DNA from: RAM1 sp040376925
GTDB lineage: Bacteria > Pseudomonadota > Gammaproteobacteria > Burkholderiales > Burkholderiaceae_C
Reading direction: 5' to 3'
Assembly (NCBI GenBank): GCA_040376925.1
Contig: JBEIPU010000140.1
Span: 1-11,206 of the forward strand
Length of the DNA: 11,206 nucleotides
Below, one piece after another: positions 1 to 8,508 of the stretch. The position numbers and the translations under genes are program-made. Position 1 is the stretch's first letter, and each line of letters starts with the position of its first letter. The notes below the pieces were generated by a model, which worked only from the letters and a program-made list of their open reading frames with translations, ran no database searches and was not told the origin of the DNA.

Positions 1-690
1 CGCGCCCGCGTGCCCGCCCTGCTGGCCGAGGTGGCCGAAGCCCAAGCCGCGCTCGGCCGCCCGGCCGCGCGCCGCCTGGGGCCGGGCGGTGAACAGGCGC
101 TGCGGCTGGACGAAGTGTCGGCCCTGCTGGCGTCAGACGCGCTGGTGCTGGACGCCTGCCGCCGCGGCATCGGCAGCGGCACCGCGTGGCAGCCGCTGGC
201 GCGCCGGCCCATCCTGTTTGCGCTGGCCCATGCGTTGGCGCTGGCCTGGCCGGGCGACGCCGGGCGCGAGGCGCTGATTGCCCAGGCATTCCGCACCCGC
301 AACCCCGACGAAACCCACCGCGCGCGCCTGCGGGTGGAGATGGGCCGCCTGCGCGCGCTGATCAAACCGCTGGCACGCATAGAAGCCACGCCCGGCGGCT
401 TTGCGCTGCGGCCGCTGCACCACCGGGATGTGGCCGTGCTGGCGCCGCCGATCGAGGGCGAGCAGGCCTCGCTGCTGGCGCTGCTGGCTGACGGCGCGGC
501 CTGGTCCACGTCGGCGCTGGCGCTGGCCTTGGGGGACAGCCAGCGCACCGTGCAGCGCGCCCTGGCCGAGCTGCAGGACGCCGGTCGCGTGCGCTCCATT
601 GGGCGGGCCCGCGCGCAGCGCTGGCTGGCGCCGCCGCTGGCCGGATTCACGACGATCTTGTTACTCCCTGCTTCGCTGCCGTCTGATTAA
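1..690 (+). CDS. Helix-turn-helix transcriptional regulator, 5' partial
   Basis: The reading frame is open from the first base of the window, so the true start probably lies upstream. The GTG at position 10 is only the first start-like codon inside the window. The visible 229 codons are rich in Ala, Leu and Arg and end at TAA. Counting from the GTG, residues about 100-134 (ETHRARLRVEMGRLRALI followed by an EATPGGFALRP stretch) resemble an OmpR-like winged helix. Residues about 165-208 (WSTSALALALGDSQRTVQRA and the following GRVRSIGRARAQRW) form a second helix-turn-helix with a basic wing. I infer a cytoplasmic DNA-binding regulator with two DNA-contact regions; its ligand and targets are unknown. 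It lies 44 bases upstream of the propeller gene on the same strand and may control that cluster. The last residues (ILLLPASLPSD) use less GC-rich codons than the body, but nothing else suggests a frameshift. Confidence 0.72.
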   Translation, partial: RARVPALLAEVAEAQAALGRPAARRLGPGGEQALRLDEVSALLASDALVLDACRRGIGSGTAWQPLARRPILFALAHALALAWPGDAGREALIAQAFRTRNPDETHRARLRVEMGRLRALIKPLARIEATPGGFALRPLHHRDVAVLAPPIEGEQASLLALLADGAAWSTSALALALGDSQRTVQRALAELQDAGRVRSIGRARAQRWLAPPLAGFTTILLLPASLPSD

Positions 691-691
691 A

Positions 692-731
692 GTTCCTTCA
701 CCGCGCCACTGAATGGCGCCGCGAAAGGAAC
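692..731 (+). promoter_or_regulatory. Two-tier hairpin covering the ribosome binding site of the propeller gene
   Basis: The outer arms GTTCCTT (692-698) and AAGGAAC (725-731) are perfectly complementary. The inner arms GCGCCA (703-708) and TGGCGC (714-719) are also perfect and close a 5-base loop (CTGAA). The unpaired joints are 699-702 and 720-724. The right outer arm contains the AAGGA that should serve as ribosome binding site for the ATG at 735. Folding would therefore hide this site, which could lower translation or act as a switch. It also follows the TAA of the upstream gene directly, so a weak terminator or attenuator role is possible, although there is no T-run. The structure is seen in the sequence; its function is inferred. 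Confidence 0.45.
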
Positions 732-734
732 CCA

Positions 735-1379
735 ATGACAGTGAAAGCAGCCCCCGCCGAAATCGTGCGCGAGTTCGGCCCCTTTGACGGCGTGACCGCC
801 ATCCACGGCGTCACGCACGACCGCCACCATGTGTGGGCCGCCACCGGCCCCGCGCTGATGGCGATCGACCCGGCCACCGGCCAGACGGCGCGCACGCTGG
901 CCTGCCCGGGCGACGCCGGCACCGCCTTTGACGGCAAGCACATCTACCAGATTGCCGAGTCCCGCATCGACAAGATCGACCCGGCGACCGGCAAGGTGCT
1001 GGCGACCATCCCCGCGCCGGGCAAGGGCAATGATTCGGGCCTGACCTGGGCCGAGGGCAGCCTGTGGGTGGGCCAGTACCGCGACCGCAAGATCCACCAG
1101 ATTGACCCTGCGACCGGGGCCATCCAGCGCACGATCGAATCCAACCGTTTTGTCACCGGCGTGACCTGGGTAGACGGCGAGATGTGGCACGGCACCTGGG
1201 AGGGCGACGAAAGCGAGATCCGCCAGATCGACCCCAAAGACGGCACCGTGCTGCAGCGCCTGCAGATGCCCCAGGGCATGGGCGTGAGCGGCATGGAATC
1301 CGATGGCGCAGACCTGTTTTATTGCGGCGGTGGCGGCAGCGGCAAGGTCCGCGCGGTACGCCGCCCGCGCGCGGCATGA
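735..1379 (+). CDS. Short YncE/Vgb-like beta-propeller protein
   Basis: This 214-residue protein has four near-identical blade motifs: IDPATGQTARTL (44-55), IDPATGKVLATI (81-92), IDPATGAIQRTI (123-134) and IDPKDGTVLQRL (165-176). Between them are aromatic strands such as LTWAEGSLWVGQY and VTWVDGEMWHGTW. This pattern is typical of the YncE, streptogramin-lyase (Vgb) and glutamine-cyclotransferase-like propeller superfamily. There is no signal peptide or membrane segment, so it is probably cytoplasmic, unlike many YncE relatives. With only about four to five blades it is short for the fold. The start at ATG 735 is supported by GAAAGGA at 723-729. The last residues (GGGGSGKVRAVRRPRAA) look like a flexible basic tail. 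The next gene begins 25 bases downstream, so the two are probably cotranscribed. No catalytic function can be assigned; binding of a small ligand or a lyase-like activity are guesses. Confidence 0.8.
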   Translation: MTVKAAPAEIVREFGPFDGVTAIHGVTHDRHHVWAATGPALMAIDPATGQTARTLACPGDAGTAFDGKHIYQIAESRIDKIDPATGKVLATIPAPGKGNDSGLTWAEGSLWVGQYRDRKIHQIDPATGAIQRTIESNRFVTGVTWVDGEMWHGTWEGDESEIRQIDPKDGTVLQRLQMPQGMGVSGMESDGADLFYCGGGGSGKVRAVRRPRAA

Positions 1380-1404
1380 ACCACCCCCACACAAGGAGCA
1401 CACC

Positions 1405-2157
1405 ATGAACCATTCCGTAGCCACCCGTGACCAATGGCTTGCACAGCGCAAGGCCCTGCTGACGCAGGAAAAGGAGCTGACCCAGCTGCGCGACAAGCTC
1501 GCCGGCGACCGCCGCGCCCTGCCCTGGGTACGCGTGGACAAACGCTATGTGTTTGACACACCCGACGGCCCGCGCGCGCTGGCCGACCTGTTTGAAGGCC
1601 GCCGGCAGCTGCTGGTGCAGCATTTCATGCTGGGCCCGGGCTGGGTCCAGGGCTGCCCCAGCTGCTCGTACATGGCCGACCACATCAGCGGCATGCAGCC
1701 GCACCTGAACGCCCGCGACACCACGGTGCTGGTCGTGTCGCGCGCGCCGCTGGCCGAGATCGAGCGTTTTCGCCGGCGCATGGGCTGGGCGTTCAACTGG
1801 GTGTCGTCCCACGCCAGCGACTTCAACCACGATTACGCGGTGAGCTTCACGCCCGAGGCGGTGGCCCAGGGCGAGGTCTATTACAACTACGGCATGCGTC
1901 CGTTCCCCGTCGAAGAGGCGCCGGGGATCAGCACGTTTTACAAGGACGATGCGGGCGATGTGTTCCACACCTATTCCACCTACGGGCGAGGGGTGGAGGC
2001 GATGATGGGCACCTACAACCTGCTGGACCTGACCGCGCTGGGCCGCAATGAGCGCGACGACGTGCCCAACAAGATGGAATGGGTGCGCCACCACGACAGC
2101 TACGAGCCCGCCGCCGCCCGGGCCGGCACCGGCAGCTGCTGCCACGCCAACGCCTGA
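1405..2157 (+). CDS. DUF899 family thioredoxin-like protein
   Basis: This 250-residue protein matches the DUF899 family as I know it: an N-terminal helix rich in E/K/Q/R (residues 8-34), then LPWVRVDKRYVFDTPDGPRAL, LFEGRRQLLVQHFMLGPGW (63-80) and the CPSC motif at 84-87 within GCPSCSYMADHISGM. Further family-like segments are RRRMGWAFNWVSS (123-135) and the C-terminal GTYNLLDLTALGRNE. The fold is thioredoxin-like, and the CxxC suggests a thiol redox role, but the substrate is not established. I chose ATG 1405 because AAGGAG lies at 1393-1398 with ideal spacing and family similarity begins there; the in-frame codon at 1303 would overlap the propeller gene. The protein ends in SCCHANA, adding a cysteine pair near the C-terminus. 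It has no signal peptide. It sits between the propeller gene and a broken membrane-protein gene and is probably in the same transcript. Confidence 0.88.
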   Translation: MNHSVATRDQWLAQRKALLTQEKELTQLRDKLAGDRRALPWVRVDKRYVFDTPDGPRALADLFEGRRQLLVQHFMLGPGWVQGCPSCSYMADHISGMQPHLNARDTTVLVVSRAPLAEIERFRRRMGWAFNWVSSHASDFNHDYAVSFTPEAVAQGEVYYNYGMRPFPVEEAPGISTFYKDDAGDVFHTYSTYGRGVEAMMGTYNLLDLTALGRNERDDVPNKMEWVRHHDSYEPAAARAGTGSCCHANA

Positions 2158-2178
2158 CCGCGCCACCGGTGCCCCACC

Positions 2179-2593
2179 ATGACGGACCTGTGGCCCTGGC
2201 TGACCGCGGCGGGCGCCGGCGCGCTGCATGGGCTGCACCCGGCGGGCGGCTGGGCCCTGGCTGCTGTGTGGGGCCTGCGGCGCGGGTCGCAAGACGCACT
2301 GGATGCTGTTCGCCGCCGGCCTGGCGCTGTGCGTAGCGTTTGCGCTGCAGGATGCGGGACATTCAATGGCGCCGCTGCTGTGGGGGTTGTGCATCGGGGT
2401 GCCGGGCACCAGCGGGCCGCCAGGCGCCGGGTCATGGGCCCTGGCCGCCTCGCTGGTCGCGGTGCATGTGGCGGGATGGCTGGCTGTGTCGGCCATCGTG
2501 GGCGCAGGTGCCAGCCGCGCGGTCAACGCCTGGCGCGTGCGCCGGCGGCAGGGTATCTATGGCGTTTCACCTGGATCGCATGAACCTCTTTAG
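2179..2593 (+). pseudogene. Small membrane protein gene, apparently frameshifted and shortened
   Basis: Two partial frames together look like one gene. The frame from ATG 2179 gives MTDLWPWLTAAGAGALHGLH followed by PAGGWALAAVWGLRRGS, a convincing membrane-protein N-terminus with an HGLxPAxGW-type motif known from short uncharacterised proteobacterial membrane proteins. From about 2285 that frame degenerates into Arg/Gly/Cys-rich sequence. The next frame instead becomes hydrophobic: HWMLFAAGLALCVAFALQ, then APLLWGLCIG, then WALAASLVAVHVAGWLAVSA, ending at TAG 2591-2593. A shift of one base near 2281-2295 joins them into about 138 residues with three to four membrane segments. From memory, full-length relatives are nearer 200 residues, so an internal deletion is also possible. 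No strong ribosome binding site precedes 2179. The gene starts 21 bases after the DUF899 stop. A sequencing error is the main alternative to a true pseudogene. Confidence 0.55.
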
Positions 2594-2634
2594 ACTGGGA
2601 GCCCCGACACACAGGACTGCGCAGGTTTGTTTTT

Positions 2635-3909
2635 ATGAAAAAGTGGTCTCTGGCCGGTCTCCCGGTACTGGTGATGGCGATGGTCGTCACCGCATGCGGC
2701 GGTGGCGGCGGCGGCGCCAGCCCGTCGGCCGAGGCTGCGCTGGCGGCGGTCATCCGCGCCGACGCGCGTTTACCGCTGGTGCGCAACAAGGCCCGGCAAC
2801 TTGTGGCGAAAGAGCTGACGGCGGGCACGGGTTACCCGGCCGTGTTCATCCGCGACCTCAACACCTTTGTGGACCTGGCCATTGAAGCGCAGGGCGCGCC
2901 AAAAGTGCGTGCCCAACTGCGGCTGTTCCTGGAGTTCCAAGGCAGCGACGGCAACATCGCCGACGGCATTGCGCAAGACGGCTCCAATTTCAAGGGAACT
3001 GTAGAAAGCGACCAGGAAAGCTCCCTGGTGCAAGCTGTGGCGCGTTACGTTGCGGCTACCGGCGACAGGGCCTTCCTGTCCGAAAGTGTAGGGGGCCAGC
3101 CTGTCATCCAGCGGCTGGAGGCCGCGTTGATGTTCTTGTACACCCATCGCTTTGCGCCCCAGTACGGCCTGATCTGGGGCGGCACACGGGCTGACTGGGG
3201 CGACGTACAACCAGAGGATGTGCCCGGTGTTGACCTGAGCGATGCCAGCCATCCCAGCATAAGTATCTATGACAATGCCATGCTGACCCTGGCCCTGGCC
3301 GACCTGCAGGCCTTGCAAGCTGCGGCCGGGCGCAACACCGCTGCGTGGGCGGCACGTGAACAGAACCTGCGCGCAGCCGTGCGCACCCATTTATGGAAAG
3401 GCACTCAGTTCATTCCGCACATTTACCTGGACAAGGGTTCGCCGTTCCCGGCCAGCTTTGACGAGTCCCGCATCTATTACCAAGGCGGCACCGCAGTCGC
3501 CATCCAGGCGGGGCTACTGGAACCCGCTGAGGCGACACAGGCCTTTGCGCGAATGATCCGTAACAAGATTGATTCCGGCTCGGGCAGCATCGGCGTGTCG
3601 CTCTACCCCACGTACCCGGCCGGGTTCTTTGCCAACACTGAATACATGGGTTCCGAATATTTCTACCAGAACGGCGGGGACTGGCCCTGGTTTGGCGCAC
3701 GTATCGTTCAGCAGATGGTCTCGCGCGGCCAGGTGCAGATGGCCCACCAGGAACTTGGGCCCATGCTGGACCGGGTGATCCGCGACGACGGGTTCTTTGA
3801 GTGGTACACCCGCGAAGGCGCGGCCAAGGGCTCGGCCGAATACCGCGGCACCGCCGGCCAGATTGCGGCAGCCATCGACATGCTGCAGGTCTGGGCCGCG
3901 ACCCGCTGA
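2635..3909 (+). CDS. Lipoprotein resembling (alpha/alpha)6-barrel glycosidases
   Basis: This 424-residue protein begins with a lipoprotein signal: MKKW, a hydrophobic core, then lipobox VTAC with Cys21 and a glycine-rich linker (22-27). It should be anchored in a membrane facing the periplasm. The mature part alternates helical segments with aromatic and acidic loops typical of six-hairpin glycosidases: GYPAVFIRDLN (66-76), SDQESSLVQAV (125-135), WGGTRADWGDVQPE (181-194), SIYDNAMLTLAL (210-221), NGGDWPWFGARIV (346-358) and FFEWYTREGAAKGSAEYRG (387-405). The closest resemblance I can name is the debranching-enzyme/neutral-invertase/GH63-like superfamily; I cannot assign a GH number or the catalytic acids. 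Asp74, Asp186, Asp349 and Glu389 are candidates. The only upstream signal is a weak AGG (2623-2625). It is not obviously linked to its neighbours and converges on the LysR gene. Codon use is slightly less GC-biased than the gcl operon (TTA occurs). Confidence 0.68.
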   Translation: MKKWSLAGLPVLVMAMVVTACGGGGGGASPSAEAALAAVIRADARLPLVRNKARQLVAKELTAGTGYPAVFIRDLNTFVDLAIEAQGAPKVRAQLRLFLEFQGSDGNIADGIAQDGSNFKGTVESDQESSLVQAVARYVAATGDRAFLSESVGGQPVIQRLEAALMFLYTHRFAPQYGLIWGGTRADWGDVQPEDVPGVDLSDASHPSISIYDNAMLTLALADLQALQAAAGRNTAAWAAREQNLRAAVRTHLWKGTQFIPHIYLDKGSPFPASFDESRIYYQGGTAVAIQAGLLEPAEATQAFARMIRNKIDSGSGSIGVSLYPTYPAGFFANTEYMGSEYFYQNGGDWPWFGARIVQQMVSRGQVQMAHQELGPMLDRVIRDDGFFEWYTREGAAKGSAEYRGTAGQIAAAIDMLQVWAATR

Positions 3910-3918
3910 GCGTTGCCC

Positions 3919-4833
3919 TCAGGCGCGTGGCAGCGTCTGCCACCACGCCGCCCCAAACCGCCCCTGCATGAACGCCACAAATGCCTGTACCTTCCCTGGC
4001 ACCAGCTTGGGTGACGGGAACACGGCGTGGATTTCCTGCTCGGGCAGGGCATGGTCTTTCAGCAGCTCCACCACCTGGCCCGACGCCAGCGAATCGCCGG
4101 CCACATAGCGCGGCAGCGCCGCCACGCCCAACCCTGCGCGCGCGGCCGCCAGCACGGCTGACAGGTTGTTGCTGCGCAGCTTGCCGGTCACGGGCACGGT
4201 CACCGGCGCGCCCTGGGGCGTGGCCAGGCGCCAGACGTCGTCGCCCTGCACGCTGCTGTAGATCAGCGCGTTGTGGCCGCTCAGGTCCTGCGGGCGTTTG
4301 GGCGTGCCCTGTTTGCGCAGGTACCTGGGCGCCGCCACCAGCACCCACGGGTTCATGCCCAGAAAGCGCGCGCCCAGGGTGGAGTCCGACAGCTTGCCCA
4401 TGCGCACCGCCACGTCAATGCCCTGCGCGATCAGGTCCACATAGCGGTCTTCAAAGCTCAGGTCCACCTGCACCTGCGGGTGCTTGGCCATGAAATCCAG
4501 CGCCAGTGGCACCACCACGCGCCGGCCAAACGCCACCGACGTGCCTATGCGCAGCAGGCCCTGCGCCTGCGTCTGTCGCACGTGCACGATGCTGTCGGCC
4601 TCCTGCGCCTGATGCACGATGAGCTTGCAGCGCTCGTAGTACAGCGCGCCGCTCTCGGTCAGGCTCACGCCGCGCGTGTTGCGGTTGAGCAGACGCACCT
4701 TCAGCCGCGCCTCGGTCGCGGCCACCTGCTTCGTGACGGTGGGCTGGGTGGTGGCGAATTCCTTGGCGGCCTTGCTGAAGCTGCCCGTTTCCACCACGCG
4801 CACAAACATTTCCATCGCCAGCAACCTGTCCAT
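3919..4833 (-). CDS. LysR-type transcriptional regulator, probable gcl-operon regulator
   Basis: This 304-residue protein has the standard LysR layout. The N-terminal winged helix-turn-helix (about residues 1-60) reads MDRLLAMEMFVRVVETGSFS, then KAAKEFATTQPTVTKQVAAT and LLNRNTRGVSLTESG. A linker helix follows (to about 90), then the periplasmic-binding-like effector domain (about 91-300), with LLRIGTSVAFGRRVV and the DRYVDLIAQGIDVAVRMG signature. ATG 4833 is preferred; an in-frame GTG lies immediately upstream at 4836 with no better ribosome binding site. The gene is divergent from gcl across about 105 bases, and a T-N11-A palindrome lies 13 bases from its start, so it probably activates or represses gcl-hyi-glxR and controls itself. 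The effector is unknown; glyoxylate, allantoin-derived compounds or tartronate semialdehyde are reasonable guesses. Its 3' end faces the lipoprotein gene with 9 bases between stops and no terminator visible. Confidence 0.93.
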   Translation of the reverse strand: MDRLLAMEMFVRVVETGSFSKAAKEFATTQPTVTKQVAATEARLKVRLLNRNTRGVSLTESGALYYERCKLIVHQAQEADSIVHVRQTQAQGLLRIGTSVAFGRRVVVPLALDFMAKHPQVQVDLSFEDRYVDLIAQGIDVAVRMGKLSDSTLGARFLGMNPWVLVAAPRYLRKQGTPKRPQDLSGHNALIYSSVQGDDVWRLATPQGAPVTVPVTGKLRSNNLSAVLAAARAGLGVAALPRYVAGDSLASGQVVELLKDHALPEQEIHAVFPSPKLVPGKVQAFVAFMQGRFGAAWWQTLPRA

Positions 4834-4845
4834 CACCGCGCCCCT

Positions 4846-4860
4846 ATTCCAGATTGGAAT
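4846..4860. promoter_or_regulatory. LysR box: perfect T-N11-A palindrome between the LysR gene and gcl
   Basis: ATTCCA-GAT-TGGAAT is a perfect inverted repeat with 6-base arms and a 3-base spacer. T4847 and A4859 give the T-N11-A spacing classic for LysR-type regulators. It lies 13 bases upstream of the regulator's ATG and about 79 bases upstream of the gcl start, the usual position for a recognition site that serves both autoregulation and activation of the divergent operon. A run GGAATGAATG follows it directly and could supply a weaker activation half-site. Confidence 0.6.
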
Positions 4861-4928
4861 GAATGTTATGGCCCGGGGCCGTCTTCTTCAATGGCGCTGC
4901 AGTTCCTACAGTCGTGACATCAACTTGT

Positions 4929-4932
4929 GGAG
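4929..4932 (+). promoter_or_regulatory. Ribosome binding site that fixes the gcl start
   Basis: GGAG lies 6 bases before ATG 4939. The alternative in-frame GTG at 4927 overlaps this motif and would add four residues (MECV) absent from known Gcl proteins, which begin MAKM. The ATG is therefore the start. Confidence 0.7.
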
Positions 4933-4938
4933 TGCGTC

Positions 4939-6726
<1,788 letters not shown>

Positions 6727-6737
6727 AAGGAAAGCCC

Positions 6738-7532
6738 ATGCCCCGTTTTGCCGCCAACCTGAGCATGCTCTTTACCGAGCTGCCGTTCATGCAACGCTTT
6801 GCCGCCGCACGCGCGGCGGGCTTTGATGCGGTGGAGTACCTGTTACCGTATGCATACCCCCAAGAGGAGCTCGCCGCGCAGCTGCAAAGCCACGGCCTGC
6901 AGCAGGTGCTGCACAACCTGCCCGCCGGCAACTGGGATGCGGGTGAACGCGGCATCGCCTGCATCCCCGGACGCGAAGAAGAGTTCCGCGCGGGTGTAGC
7001 GCAGGCCGTCGCCTATGCGACCGCCTTGCACTGTCCGCAGGTCAACTGCCTGGCCGGCAAGCTGCCCGAGGGCGTCACGCCCGGGCAGGCCCACGACACG
7101 CTGGTCGCCAACCTGCGCTACGCCGCCGCCGCGCTGAAGGACGCGGGCATCCGCCTGCTGCTGGAGCCCATCAACCCCTTCGATATTCCCGGCTTCTTCG
7201 TCACGCGCACCGGCCAGGCGCTGGCCATCATGGACGCCGCAGGCAGCGACAACCTCTACCTGCAGTACGACATCTACCACGCGCAACGCACCGAGGGCGA
7301 GCTGGCCGCCACGATCGAGCGCCACCTGCCGCGCATCGCCCACATCCAGCTGGCCGACAACCCCGGGCGCCACGAGCCGGGCACGGGCGAGATCAATTGG
7401 CCCTGGCTGCTGGCGCGCATCGACACGCTGGGCTGGCGCGGCCACGTCGGCTGCGAATACAAGCCGCGCACTTCGACCGCCGACGGCCTGAGCTGGCTCA
7501 ACGCATTCACCACACACAAGGAAACCGCATGA
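6738..7532 (+). CDS. hyi: Hydroxypyruvate isomerase
   Basis: This 264-residue TIM-barrel enzyme interconverts tartronate semialdehyde and hydroxypyruvate. It follows E. coli Hyi closely: RFAANLSMLFTELPF at the start, HNLPAGNWDAGERGIACIPG (59-78), LLLEPINPFDIPGF (140-153), QYDIYHAQRTEGEL (176-189), HIQLADNPGRHEPGTGEIN (202-220) and VGCEYKP (237-243). The expected metal and catalytic residues of the xylose-isomerase-like fold are present: Glu143, Asp178, Gln204 and Glu240. AAAGGA (6726-6731) gives a good ribosome binding site 6 bases before the ATG. The gene starts 11 bases after gcl, and its TGA overlaps the glxR ATG in the sequence ATGA, so translational coupling is likely. It is cytoplasmic, with no irregularities seen. 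Confidence 0.96.
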   Translation: MPRFAANLSMLFTELPFMQRFAAARAAGFDAVEYLLPYAYPQEELAAQLQSHGLQQVLHNLPAGNWDAGERGIACIPGREEEFRAGVAQAVAYATALHCPQVNCLAGKLPEGVTPGQAHDTLVANLRYAAAALKDAGIRLLLEPINPFDIPGFFVTRTGQALAIMDAAGSDNLYLQYDIYHAQRTEGELAATIERHLPRIAHIQLADNPGRHEPGTGEINWPWLLARIDTLGWRGHVGCEYKPRTSTADGLSWLNAFTTHKETA

Positions 7533-8443
7533 CCAAATCGGGACTCAAAATCGGCTTTATTGGCCTGGGCATCATGGGCGCGCCCATGGCCGGCCACCTG
7601 CTGCATGCCGGCCATGTGCTGTATGTGCACACCCACGGCAAGCTGCCGCAGGCGCTGCCCGACGGCGGCGCCACGGTGTGCACCACGGCCCAAGGCGTGG
7701 CGCAGCGGGCCGACATTGTTTTCATCATGGTGCCCGATACACCCGACGTGCAGGCCGTGCTGTTTGGCGATCAGGGCGTGGCCGCGGGCCTGCAGCCGGG
7801 CAAGCTGGTGGTGGACTGCAGCTCCATCGACCCCATCGCCACGCGCGGCTTTGCCGACCGCATCCGCGCGCTGGGCTGCGGCTATGTGGACGCGCCGGTG
7901 TCTGGCGGCGAGGTCGGCGCCAGGGCCGCGAGCCTGACCATCATGTGCGGTGGCAGCGAAGACGACTTTGAGCGCGCGCGCCCGCTGCTGTCGCTGATGG
8001 GCAGGAACGTCACCCGCGTGGGCAACGTGGGCGACGGCCAGGTGTGCAAGGTGGCCAACCAGATCATCGTAGCCCTGAACATTGCCGCCGTGGCCGAGGC
8101 GCTGGTGTTTGCCAGCAAGGCCGGCGCCGACCCGGCGCGGGTGCGCGAGGCGCTGATGGGCGGCTTTGCGTCCAGCCGCATCCTGGAGGTGCATGGCGAG
8201 CGCATGGTCAGGCGCACGTTCGCGCCGGGCTTTCGCATCAGCCTGCACCAGAAGGACCTGAACCTGGCGCTGCAGGGCGCGCGGGCCCTGGGCGTGGCGC
8301 TGCCGCAGACAGCGGGTGCGGCGCAGCTGATGCAAGTCTGCGCGGCGCTCGGCCACGGCCAGGCCGACCATTCGGCGCTGGTGCTGGCGCTGGAGGCCAT
8401 GTCGGCGCATGCCGTGGGTGAGCCTGAGCCCATCGCCACCTGA
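7529..8443 (+). CDS. glxR: 2-hydroxy-3-oxopropionate (tartronate semialdehyde) reductase
   Basis: This 304-residue enzyme reduces tartronate semialdehyde to D-glycerate with NAD(P)H. It is a beta-hydroxyacid dehydrogenase: Rossmann motif GFIGLGIMGAPMAGHLL (9-25), substrate motif DAPVSGGEVGA (121-131), catalytic Lys174 in GDGQVCKVANQ (168-178), and the C-terminal LHQKDLNLAL (239-248). The stretch from GGFASSRILEVHGERM (211-226) through HQKDLNLAL resembles E. coli GlxR more than GarR, as does its place after gcl and hyi. ATG 7529 is chosen because AAGGA (7518-7522) lies 6 bases upstream and the Rossmann motif begins near residue 7; the open frame running up to 7397 lies inside hyi. It carries about 10 extra residues at the C-terminus (AVGEPEPIAT). 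It appears to be the last gene of the operon; no glycerate kinase follows. Confidence 0.95.
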   Translation: MTKSGLKIGFIGLGIMGAPMAGHLLHAGHVLYVHTHGKLPQALPDGGATVCTTAQGVAQRADIVFIMVPDTPDVQAVLFGDQGVAAGLQPGKLVVDCSSIDPIATRGFADRIRALGCGYVDAPVSGGEVGARAASLTIMCGGSEDDFERARPLLSLMGRNVTRVGNVGDGQVCKVANQIIVALNIAAVAEALVFASKAGADPARVREALMGGFASSRILEVHGERMVRRTFAPGFRISLHQKDLNLALQGARALGVALPQTAGAAQLMQVCAALGHGQADHSALVLALEAMSAHAVGEPEPIAT

Positions 8444-8457
8444 GAATGCCCTGACAC

Positions 8458-8480
8458 CGCCCCGAGTTATGGCCGGGGCG
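8458..8480 (+). terminator. Hairpin after glxR, weak terminator candidate
   Basis: CGCCCCG (8458-8464) and CGGGGCG (8474-8480) form a perfect 7-bp GC-rich stem with a 9-base loop, 14 bases after the glxR stop. No T-run follows (TCCCACC), so it is either a poor intrinsic terminator or an mRNA-end stabiliser that only partly separates the glxR operon from chaA. Confidence 0.4.
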
Positions 8481-8508
8481 TCCCACCTGCGCCGATATCA
8501 TCGGACGC

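Noticed and set aside
1303..1404. Extended N-terminus for the DUF899 protein
   Set aside because: It would overlap the propeller gene; AAGGAG and family similarity both place the start at 1405.
1153..2526. Long minus-strand open frame (457 codons) opposite the propeller, DUF899 and membrane-protein genes
   Set aside because: Its translation is low-complexity Ala/Arg/His/Gly/Pro sequence with no recognisable domain. It is the antisense shadow expected in GC-rich DNA.
4861..4938. Second palindromes upstream of gcl (GGCCC-G-GGGCC and CTGCAG..CTACAG)
   Set aside because: The first is a short GC-only palindrome expected by chance here; the second has a mismatch. Neither matches a LysR-site pattern as well as 4846-4860.
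7397..7528. Extended N-terminus for GlxR
   Set aside because: It lies within hyi; the ATG at 7529 has a proper ribosome binding site and the Rossmann motif follows directly.
7274..8410. Minus-strand open frame of 378 codons opposite hyi and glxR
   Set aside because: It overlaps two confidently identified genes on the other strand and its translation looks like a shadow.
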